Source of the DNA: Candidatus Marinimicrobia bacterium CG08_land_8_20_14_0_20_45_22
Lineage (GTDB): Bacteria; Fidelibacterota; UBA2242
Length of the DNA: 32,393 bases
Direction: 5' to 3'
NCBI GenBank assembly: GCA_002774355.1
Contig: PEYN01000090.1
Span: forward strand, 1 to 32,393
In this document: in pieces, positions 22,662 to 29,888 of the stretch
How the letters are laid out: each line of letters starts with the position of its first letter
Position numbering within the stretch: position 1 is the stretch's first letter
Position numbers and translations under genes: made by a program
The notes under the pieces: model-generated
The model's database searches: none
Told to the model about the DNA's origin: nothing
Seen by the model: the letters and a program-made list of their open reading frames with translations, nothing else

Positions 22662-24269
22662 ATGGAATTTCAGAACTTGATTCTAAAAATTTCAATGCAA
22701 TTTATCAATCTGGATTTGAACGAACTGAATACGAAGATCGTTGATACGCTGAAAAAGGTCTGTAAGTTCACCGAAGTTGCGGGCGGTTATGTTTTTATTC
22801 TATCTGATGACAGACGATTTATCTCGGGGATACATCAATGGAATTCGTTAAACGAAAAACCGGTCATTCAAGAGATACAATCTGCGCCAGTTACCCGTTA
22901 TTGGTGGTGGGCAGAACAAATTATGGATAAAAAACCGATATATATTTCAGACGTTGCCAACCTGCCCGACGAATGTGAAAGTGAGAGAAAAGAGTTCGTT
23001 TCCCGGAAAATTCAGTCGATCCTGATCGTTCCGATGGTCTTTAATAATGATGTTATCGGATGTTTGGGATTTTATACGGTTGAAAAAACACGAAACTGGT
23101 CATCACGTGAGATTTCCGCACTTCAAACCATTGCGGAAATCATTGCACGAGCTGTCATCTCGAAGAAAAGTGAAAAAACGTTGAAGGATTCGGAACAAAG
23201 ATATCGGTTTCTCGTCGAAAACGCTAACGATGCCATCCTCATCAATCAAGGAGGGCGTTTTGTTTTCTTCAATCGGTTGTTTTGTGAAATGCTTGGATAC
23301 ACACCTGACGAGTTATCGCAAATTGAATATATGGATGTTTTTTCCGCCAGAGGCACTGAACTTCTTCACGAGCGAGAAAAACTTCGGAATAGAGGTTTTA
23401 ATGTATCTCCCCGTTATGAAACGACATTCGTTAGAAAAGACGGAACGATCATCGATGTCGAGGTCAATGTTTCTATTGTCGATTATTTGGGTGCGCCTGC
23501 GTCTCTGGCGATTGCCCGAGATGTCAGCGAACGAAAAAGACTCGAGAGGGAATTTCAGGAGATGAAAGTTCAATATCTGAAGAAACAAAGGCTGTCATCT
23601 CTTGAAGCGATGTCGGACGACATGGTACACGATATCAAGAACACACTTTCGATTATTAGCGGAAGAGCGCAAATGCTTTCCAGCCGACTTCCCGATCTCA
23701 AAGAACCTGCTATCATCATCCGTTATGCCAAACAGATCGAAAAAATGGTCAGCGCATTTTTAAAAAAGATTCAGATGGAAAAAGACCTTAGCCGAAGATC
23801 GCTTGATTTAAACGAATTGATCAAGACGGAAATCACTTTCTTTGAATCGAATAGCTATTTCAAGAATGAAATCACCAAACGATTTCAATTGGAGAAGAAT
23901 ATTCCTCCGATTTCCGGCGCTTACGTGGATTTTTCTCATGGAATCATGAACATCGTTCAATTTTCAGCTCTTTCTATGCAGGATTCACCCCAAAAAATTT
24001 TGACAATTCGAACATCCTCGGTTCCCGAAGGTGTCCGAATCGAAATTTCATCCACCGGCAAAGAAATACCGGCGGAAATCGCATCGAATCTCTTTTCTCC
24101 CATCGGAATCAGTCGTCTTCGTTCAAATCAGGAAGAACAGGAAAATCTGCCAATACCGGCAGTAAACTTGTACCATTCATATCTATTGCTTCAACCTTAC
24201 GGCGTTATTTTCGACGTGGAAAGCAAGCCGGATGTCGGGACCACCTTCCGCTTGACCATCCCAACGTGA
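22662..24269 (+). CDS. GAF-PAS sensor with histidine-kinase architecture but degenerate ATP-binding domain
   Basis: 535 residues, no membrane span. GAF domain ~15-165 (GGYVFILSDD, ILIVPMVFNNDVIGCLGFY); PAS ~175-292 (YRFLVENANDAILI, MLGYTPDEL, RYETTFVRKDGT, ARDVSERK); dimerisation/phosphoacceptor helix ~305-375 with His323 in DMVHDIKNTLSIISGRAQML. The C-terminal part (~415-535) ends like a kinase (VESKPDVGTTFRLTIP), but the N box reads GIMNIVQFSALSMQ, with Phe/Leu where the second Asn and Asp should be. The G1 box reads STGKEIP instead of D-x-G-x-G, and no GLGL-type G2 box is present. Autophosphorylation is doubtful; it may act as a pseudokinase or be phosphorylated by a partner. The next gene, which shares its PAS type, starts 19 bases on. 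Confidence 0.85.
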   Translation: MEFQNLILKISMQFINLDLNELNTKIVDTLKKVCKFTEVAGGYVFILSDDRRFISGIHQWNSLNEKPVIQEIQSAPVTRYWWWAEQIMDKKPIYISDVANLPDECESERKEFVSRKIQSILIVPMVFNNDVIGCLGFYTVEKTRNWSSREISALQTIAEIIARAVISKKSEKTLKDSEQRYRFLVENANDAILINQGGRFVFFNRLFCEMLGYTPDELSQIEYMDVFSARGTELLHEREKLRNRGFNVSPRYETTFVRKDGTIIDVEVNVSIVDYLGAPASLAIARDVSERKRLEREFQEMKVQYLKKQRLSSLEAMSDDMVHDIKNTLSIISGRAQMLSSRLPDLKEPAIIIRYAKQIEKMVSAFLKKIQMEKDLSRRSLDLNELIKTEITFFESNSYFKNEITKRFQLEKNIPPISGAYVDFSHGIMNIVQFSALSMQDSPQKILTIRTSSVPEGVRIEISSTGKEIPAEIASNLFSPIGISRLRSNQEEQENLPIPAVNLYHSYLLLQPYGVIFDVESKPDVGTTFRLTIPT

Positions 24270-24288
24270 AATGAAAGGAGAGAAAACG

Positions 24289-26385
24289 ATGAAGAAACTC
24301 AATATAAAAACTGTGTCGGAAGAAAGTGAGCAACCTGTCTATCCGGTAAAAAAAGTGTCTGACCAAGCTGAAAATATAATCGATCATCAGGAGCAAGTTT
24401 GGCGGCTTCGAAAGATGAATGAAATCTTGCTGTCGCTTGCCCGATTTCGGTCGGGAAAAGAAGATATTCCGCTGGAACTGGAGATGATCACAGCGGCATC
24501 CGCACAGATGTTGAACACGGATCGATGTAGTATTTGGCTCTTTGACGCAAGTAAAACGCAGATAACCTGTATCGATCTTTTCGACCGGCATCTGAATCAG
24601 CATATGCACGGCGATGTGTTATACAGAAAAAATTATCCAACCTATTTTCACGCTATTGAAACCGATTCGTTCGTAGATGCTACGGACACCTACGCCGATC
24701 CGCGAACCAGTGAACTTAAAGACGATTATCTGAAACAACTCGGTATTGCATCGCTTCTCGATACTGCTATTATATCGAAAGGAAAACGGATCGGGCTTTT
24801 TTGCAATGAACAAATCGGAAAATCGCGGGGATGGAGCGATGACGATAAAGAGATCGTTTCCATGTTGAATGAAATGATCGCGATCGCCATAGAAAATATT
24901 GAAAAGAAAAAAGCACTGGCTGATGCCCAAGAAAACCAGAATAAATTTGAGAGGTTATTCGATTCGAATCCGGAGCCTGCCGTTTTTATGGACAAAAATT
25001 TCTGTATCATTAATGTGAACTCCAGATTTACAGAGGTTTTCGGATGGACGGTCGATGAGATTGCAGGAAAGCACATCAATGAAGTCGTCGCTGATAAAGA
25101 AATGCTTATCGAGGCAAAATCGCTGGATAATGCGGCTGAGAAAGGTTATTTACATCACGATACGCTAAGGAAGCGAAAAGACGGGACACTCGTTGCAGTT
25201 TCCATTTCAGCGTCACCAATCTATATCAAAGGCGAGTTGGTGAATTTCTTCGCAATGTACAAGGACATCTCCGAACAAAAACATCTCCAAGACATCAATC
25301 ACGTCGTGTACGAAATTTCTCAAGCGGTTCAGGCTACCGACAAATTGCCTGAATTATACCAAAGCATTTATCAAACGCTCAAGCGCGTGGTTCCGTCTAA
25401 CAATTTTTATATCGGATTCTACGATCCGGATAAAAGCGAAGTAATGATTCCATTTCACATTGACGAAGGCGTTAGTCAGCAGTGCATCGCAGACGAAGTT
25501 TATTCGTTGCTGGCAAAGGAGATCGTCAATTCCGGAAAACCGCTTTTAATGGAGAAATCCAAGTTAAAAAACCTAATGCGAAAGAAGGGAATTATCAACG
25601 CTGGACTTTTACCCGAGGTATGGTTTGGGGTTCCGCTCCACGCAAAGGGGCATATCATCGGATTGTTTAGTTTTCATCATTTTACTAAAACTGATGCGTT
25701 TTCAGAAAAGCAGATAAGTTTGCTCGAATCGATCGCGGAATCCCTTGCGATTGCCATTCAATATAAACAGCATGAACTTCAAGTGCGGGAATCCGAAGCG
25801 CGTTATCGCCTGCTCGTCGAAAATGTCAATGATGCTATTGTAATCAGTAAACAGAATAATTTCATCTATTTCAATCAGCAATTCGCTACGATGCTTGGGT
25901 ATGCTTATGGAGAACTGCTGATGAAGGATTACCGCGAAGTTTACACGACGCAGGGGCTAGAAATTCTTCATGAGCGCGGGAAACGGCGTGAACTCGGCGA
26001 ATATGTTTCGTCTCGATACGAAACGACTTTCCGAAGGAAAGACGACACAGATATCGATGTGGAAGCTAATGTGACGATCATTGAAATTGAAGGCGATAAA
26101 GCAACGTTTGCAGTCATTCGCGACATCTCTGAACGAAAACGCATCGAACAAGAACGGGAAAAAACTATTCAGGAACTTCAGAGCGCACTCGCCAATGTGC
26201 GAACGCTGAGAGGGCTTATCCCGATTTGTGCTAACTGCAAAAAAATTCGCGATGACTCTGGCTATTGGAGCGACGTGGAGAAATATATTTCAGAGCATTC
26301 GGATGCCGATTTTACGCATGGAATTTGTCCCGATTGTATGAAAAAACTTTATCCCAACTACCGAGATAAGTCTGAAAAGAAATAG
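24289..26385 (+). CDS. GAF-PAS-GAF-PAS sensor protein with C-terminal four-cysteine motif
   Basis: 698 residues from the ATG at 24289, chosen because AAAGGAG lies eight bases before it; an ATG six codons earlier overlaps that site. GAF1 ~45-205; PAS1 ~216-332 (NPEPAVFMDKNFCIINVN, YKDISEQK); GAF2 ~340-492; PAS2 ~500-618 (YRLLVENVNDAIVIS, RYETTFRRKDDT, VIRDISERK). A short coiled coil (~618-640) leads into LIPICANCKKIRDDSGYW and HGICPDCMKKLYP, with Cys647, Cys650, Cys680 and Cys683. That tail is found at the end of many bacterial PAS/response-regulator proteins and may bind zinc, but its function is not settled. No kinase, cyclase or DNA-binding domain. It probably signals through the preceding protein. 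Cytoplasmic. Confidence 0.87.
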   Translation: MKKLNIKTVSEESEQPVYPVKKVSDQAENIIDHQEQVWRLRKMNEILLSLARFRSGKEDIPLELEMITAASAQMLNTDRCSIWLFDASKTQITCIDLFDRHLNQHMHGDVLYRKNYPTYFHAIETDSFVDATDTYADPRTSELKDDYLKQLGIASLLDTAIISKGKRIGLFCNEQIGKSRGWSDDDKEIVSMLNEMIAIAIENIEKKKALADAQENQNKFERLFDSNPEPAVFMDKNFCIINVNSRFTEVFGWTVDEIAGKHINEVVADKEMLIEAKSLDNAAEKGYLHHDTLRKRKDGTLVAVSISASPIYIKGELVNFFAMYKDISEQKHLQDINHVVYEISQAVQATDKLPELYQSIYQTLKRVVPSNNFYIGFYDPDKSEVMIPFHIDEGVSQQCIADEVYSLLAKEIVNSGKPLLMEKSKLKNLMRKKGIINAGLLPEVWFGVPLHAKGHIIGLFSFHHFTKTDAFSEKQISLLESIAESLAIAIQYKQHELQVRESEARYRLLVENVNDAIVISKQNNFIYFNQQFATMLGYAYGELLMKDYREVYTTQGLEILHERGKRRELGEYVSSRYETTFRRKDDTDIDVEANVTIIEIEGDKATFAVIRDISERKRIEQEREKTIQELQSALANVRTLRGLIPICANCKKIRDDSGYWSDVEKYISEHSDADFTHGICPDCMKKLYPNYRDKSEKK

Positions 26386-26410
26386 AATATTGGAAATAGG
26401 GGATTGACGA

Positions 26411-27829
26411 ATGATGGGTGAGATTGGCTGGGTTTCCGTGCTACCGCCATTGATAGCGATTCTATTGGCGATTTTCTCGCGACAGGTTTTCATCTCGTTG
26501 GGAGTTGGAATTTGGATCGGCTGGACCATTCTTTCCGGTTGGAATCCGTTGATCGGCGTTGCCGCTACGTTGGACTCATTCGTCAATGTATTTAAAGACG
26601 CCGATAATACGCGTATCATTCTGTTCAGCGCGATGGTCGGAAGTCTGATTGCGCTCACTCAGCGATCTGGCGGAGTCAATGGATTCGTCCAGTATCTCTT
26701 TCAGAAAAATCTTATTAAGAGCCGAAAAGGCGCTCAGATTCTCGCGTGGACTCTGGGGATAGTGATATTCATCGAATCGAGCATCAAAATTCTCATTGTT
26801 GGCACGATTTGTCGTCTGCTGTTCGACAAATTAAAAATTTCGCGTGAGAAATTGTCATTCTTTGCGGATTCCACTTCCGCGCCGGTTTGTATGTTAATTC
26901 CGCTGAATGCGTGGGGAGCGTTTGTCATCGGCTTGTTGGCGGCGCAGGGTGTCTCCGAACCAACGAAGGTGCTTATTCAGTCGCTTCCGTTGAATTTCTA
27001 CTCGATTTTCGCGGTGATTACAGTTTTGGTTGTTGCTTTGACTGGTTGGAATTTTGGGCCGATGAAGAAAGCCGAACACCGCGTTTTTGTGGAAGGCAAA
27101 CTCCTCCGTGACGGCGCCGTTCCGCTGGTGGACGAGAGCATCACTGAGATGAAACCTATCGAGGGGAAGCCGCACCGGGCTAGAAATTTGATTGTTCCGA
27201 TTTTAGTGATGAGCTTTTCCATGCCGGCGATGTTGGTGATTACCGGACATGGAAATCTGACGCACGGCTCCGGCTCGACAGCCGTGTTTTGGTCGGTCGT
27301 CATCGCCATCGGTGTTGCCGCCGTTATGTATCGATTGCAGGGGCTGATGAAGACACAGGAGATCATGGACATGGTTTTAAAAGGCGCAGGTGGAATGATC
27401 TCGCTGGCATTGCTCATGCTGTTGGCATTCTCGTTGGGCAATACCTGTAAAAGTCTTGGAACCGGTTTGTACATGGCGAACCTAACTTCGTCGTTCCTTT
27501 CGCCGCATTTAGTTCCGGCTATTGTGTTTTTCGTTTCGGCACTGGTTGCATTTGCAACGGGTACGAGTTTCGGGACATTTTCACTGATGATACCGCTTGC
27601 CATTCCATTGGTTAACTCGTTGGGAATCAATCTTCCGCTTACGGTCGCGGCGGTGTTAAGCGGAGGCGTTTTCGGCGATCATTGTTCGCCGATCTCAGAT
27701 ACGACGCTTGTCGCTTCCATGTCCGCCGCCTGCGATCACATCGATCATGTCAACACGCAGTTGCCCTATGCGGTTTTAAACGCTTCGCTGGCTTTTATCG
27801 TTTATATTGTTTTAGGATTCATCGTTTAA
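26411..27829 (+). CDS. nhaC: NhaC-family Na+/H+ antiporter
   Basis: 472 residues with about eleven to twelve hydrophobic segments. The NhaC/IT-superfamily signature GGVFGDHCSPISDTT lies at ~415-430; other family marks are SRQVFISLGVGIWIGW near the N-terminus, a glycine-serine rich GSLIALTQRSGG (~78-89) and STSAPVCMLIPLNAWGAF (~155-172). It should exchange Na+ (or another ion or organic acid, as in relatives) for H+ at the inner membrane. A long hydrophilic loop (~210-260) splits the two halves. The ATG at 26411 (a second ATG is adjacent) follows AGGGG. It lies 25 bases after the sensor gene, so sensing and ion transport may be co-regulated. Confidence 0.9.
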   Translation: MMGEIGWVSVLPPLIAILLAIFSRQVFISLGVGIWIGWTILSGWNPLIGVAATLDSFVNVFKDADNTRIILFSAMVGSLIALTQRSGGVNGFVQYLFQKNLIKSRKGAQILAWTLGIVIFIESSIKILIVGTICRLLFDKLKISREKLSFFADSTSAPVCMLIPLNAWGAFVIGLLAAQGVSEPTKVLIQSLPLNFYSIFAVITVLVVALTGWNFGPMKKAEHRVFVEGKLLRDGAVPLVDESITEMKPIEGKPHRARNLIVPILVMSFSMPAMLVITGHGNLTHGSGSTAVFWSVVIAIGVAAVMYRLQGLMKTQEIMDMVLKGAGGMISLALLMLLAFSLGNTCKSLGTGLYMANLTSSFLSPHLVPAIVFFVSALVAFATGTSFGTFSLMIPLAIPLVNSLGINLPLTVAAVLSGGVFGDHCSPISDTTLVASMSAACDHIDHVNTQLPYAVLNASLAFIVYIVLGFIV

Positions 27830-27879
27830 TATTTCGCTGGTTATTTCGTCAACCTGCAATCAATCATGACAGGAAATTA

Positions 27880-28566
27880 ATGAAATTTAGTGGACAGAAA
27901 ATCCGGGCAATCGTGTTCGATTTCGATGGTGTTGTCGTTGATTCTGAGCCGCTTTACGAAAGAGCGGAAGCACGATTGTTTGCCGAATATGGCGTCACCA
28001 TTCCAACGTCCGATTGGCGATTGTTCAAGGGACTTTCGGATTGCGATTTTTTCACCCTTTGCAAAGAAAAATACGGCATTCGCGAAGAATTGTCGGTTCT
28101 CCAGAAGAAAGGCAAATGCCTGCTGAAAGAGGAAATCCGCAATAATTTGCGCTACATCGATGGATTTGAAGATTTCATCCAAGAAATCCGTTCATCATTT
28201 CTCATCGGGTTGGTAACCTCGACCCAGCGAACATTTATGAACTGGATTTTCCAAAATACGCCGATCCGTAATCATTTCGAGATGATGATCACCGCCGAGA
28301 ATGTAAGCCATCAGAAGCCGCAACCGGAGCCGTATCTGAAAATGGCTGAACTGATGCAAATCCGACCGGAGGAAATGATCGTTCTGGAGGATTCGCTCAA
28401 TGGCGTCAAATCGGCGATGAGTTCGGGAGCGGTTACCATTGCGTTTTTGAGTTCCTTTCCAAAAGAGGCGTTTGAAGCGGCAGATTATTTCGCCGCTACG
28501 TATGATGATATCCGGGAAATTATTCTCTCTATTGCCTCACGCGATAAACTATTTTCTTGCATTTAA
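27880..28566 (+). CDS. HAD-superfamily hydrolase, beta-phosphoglucomutase-like
   Basis: 228 residues from the ATG at 27880, which follows AGGAAATTA. Upstream in-frame starts fall inside nhaC and are unlikely. Motif I is IVFDFDGVVVDSE with Asp14 and Asp16, motif II is LVTSTQ, motif III has the Lys of SHQKPQPEPY, and motif IV is IVLEDSLNGVKSA, all intact. The cap inserted after motif I and the DSEPLY segment fit the beta-phosphoglucomutase/sugar-phosphatase subgroup. Substrate not readable. Last gene of the long operon, 50 bases after nhaC. Confidence 0.87.
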   Translation: MKFSGQKIRAIVFDFDGVVVDSEPLYERAEARLFAEYGVTIPTSDWRLFKGLSDCDFFTLCKEKYGIREELSVLQKKGKCLLKEEIRNNLRYIDGFEDFIQEIRSSFLIGLVTSTQRTFMNWIFQNTPIRNHFEMMITAENVSHQKPQPEPYLKMAELMQIRPEEMIVLEDSLNGVKSAMSSGAVTIAFLSSFPKEAFEAADYFAATYDDIREIILSIASRDKLFSCI

Positions 28567-28864
28567 TCGCCTGAAAAAGGAACTTACTGACTGCTTGAAA
28601 GTGATTTTGAATGTTGATTTTTACATGATGAGTCGATTACCAAAAGTGAAGTCCTCCCACCGAATTATTATTCTGAAATTCGGGAAATCGGCGTTGTTTT
28701 ACGGTTTAATTTATCTCAACAATTTTCAGATTTTCTCTATGAAAGCCGTTTCTCATCTCGGTTAGTAATATTTGTTATGCCGCAACATCGACTTAAATAT
28801 TATCTTAATTCCAGCATTCCTTATACGAATCTCACTTGAACTCGTTAGTTAGGAAAGAAGAAAA
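28567..28864. other. 298-base intergenic region, no gene recognised
   Basis: The short frames here show no ribosome sites and no recognisable protein. No strong inverted repeat with a T run marks the end of the upstream operon. The last ~100 bases are AT rich and probably hold the promoter of the next gene, but no box pair with good spacing stands out. Confidence 0.5.
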
Positions 28865-29851
28865 ATGGTAAAAAGTACAGAGTGGAATAAACGCTTGAAA
28901 ATCGATCCGATTCACATTTTAATGGAGAAGGCGCCGGCGCCTGTCAGATTTCTCACAGCGTATCGCTTTTTCCCGCAGGATGAAGCGTTGCAGGATCGGA
29001 TGTATCAAGACCTCGTCAAATTTAAACCGCGCGAGAGGCTACTCGGTACGCAATTGAGCGATGGAACGTGGAAACTCACCGAGAAATTCACGATTGAAGA
29101 GCACGCCAAAGGAATGCAATTTCTTCTGCAGTTGAAAAACTTGTATGCTCTTTTAAACATGGGGTGTTCGATCGACATGCCCGGAATTCAGCATGGACTC
29201 ATTGCGTTACTGAAAATGCAGAAATCGGATGGGAAATTTCCGCTGTTGTTTCATCATTCCGGCTTGGCGCTGATGCTTTTAGTTAAATTTGGATTAGCCG
29301 GAAATCCGTTTGTCGAACGCAGTTACCGGTGGATTTCGAAACGCCAGCGCGAAGATGGTGGCTGGCTTTCCGCTTCCATGGTTCCGTCTGATGTGACGGT
29401 TAAAACAGCCAAAAGCGGGATATGGACGACGATGGTGATTTTGCAGGCGCTTGGGATTCACTCTCGCTTACGCAGTTCGCAAACTTGCTTGGAGGCGGCG
29501 GAATTTATCCTGAAAAATTATCTCGCCTCAAATCCCTCGACGCTTTTTCCGGAGCCAGATGCTTGGAATTATCTCTACACTGACTACACGGATAATGGAC
29601 TTTTTCGTGGCGGCACATTGAGATTTATTGAATCGTTGGCGCCACTCGCCGAATATCACGGTCGCCCGCAGTTTAGAAAAGCGATTGAGTGGTTACTGGA
29701 ACAGCAATTGCCGAATGGGCTTTGGCCTGCGGTTGTTGGCGTTTCCCGGAACGGAGATTTTGATGTAACGCTTCGTGTGATAACGGCGCTCAAAGAGATA
29801 GAGTACGCAAAAGCGGAACCGATAAAGTTGCAGAAATCAGAAGTTGCTTGA
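28865..29851 (+). CDS. Alpha-toroid (squalene cyclase/prenyltransferase-like repeat) protein
   Basis: 328 residues, cytoplasmic, no signal. The ATG follows AGGAAAG, rather distant. QW-like turns repeat through the chain: QLSDGTW (63-69), QKSDGKF (119-125), QREDGGW (161-167) and QLPNGLW (281-287), each after a helix, which fits the alpha/alpha toroid of terpene cyclases and protein prenyltransferases. The acidic cyclase motifs (DxDD of class II cyclases or DCTAE of squalene-hopene cyclases) are absent, and at ~330 residues it is half a cyclase. It is thus more likely a binding protein or an enzyme of unknown type than a hopanoid cyclase. The lon gene follows after 37 bases. Confidence 0.72.
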   Translation: MVKSTEWNKRLKIDPIHILMEKAPAPVRFLTAYRFFPQDEALQDRMYQDLVKFKPRERLLGTQLSDGTWKLTEKFTIEEHAKGMQFLLQLKNLYALLNMGCSIDMPGIQHGLIALLKMQKSDGKFPLLFHHSGLALMLLVKFGLAGNPFVERSYRWISKRQREDGGWLSASMVPSDVTVKTAKSGIWTTMVILQALGIHSRLRSSQTCLEAAEFILKNYLASNPSTLFPEPDAWNYLYTDYTDNGLFRGGTLRFIESLAPLAEYHGRPQFRKAIEWLLEQQLPNGLWPAVVGVSRNGDFDVTLRVITALKEIEYAKAEPIKLQKSEVA

Positions 29852-29888
29852 CAATCTGTTAATTTAAAATATTCATTAGGAGTCGTTC

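Noticed and set aside
27682-27879. Extended N-terminus for the second HAD protein starting inside nhaC
   Set aside because: The extension is His/Arg rich and unlike HAD proteins; the ATG at 27880 has a good ribosome site and begins just before motif I.
28472-28765. A 97-codon plus-strand frame at the end of the second HAD gene
   Set aside because: It overlaps the HAD gene in another frame, lacks a ribosome site and its sequence shows no domain.
28865-29851. Squalene-hopene cyclase
   Set aside because: About half the expected length, with neither the DxDD nor the DCTAE acidic motif.
29848-29875. TTGACA-16-TATTCA as a lon promoter
   Set aside because: The -35 is perfect, but the implied start (~29882) would leave out the AGGAG ribosome site at 29878-29882, and the -10 is poor. 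Lon is more likely read from upstream.
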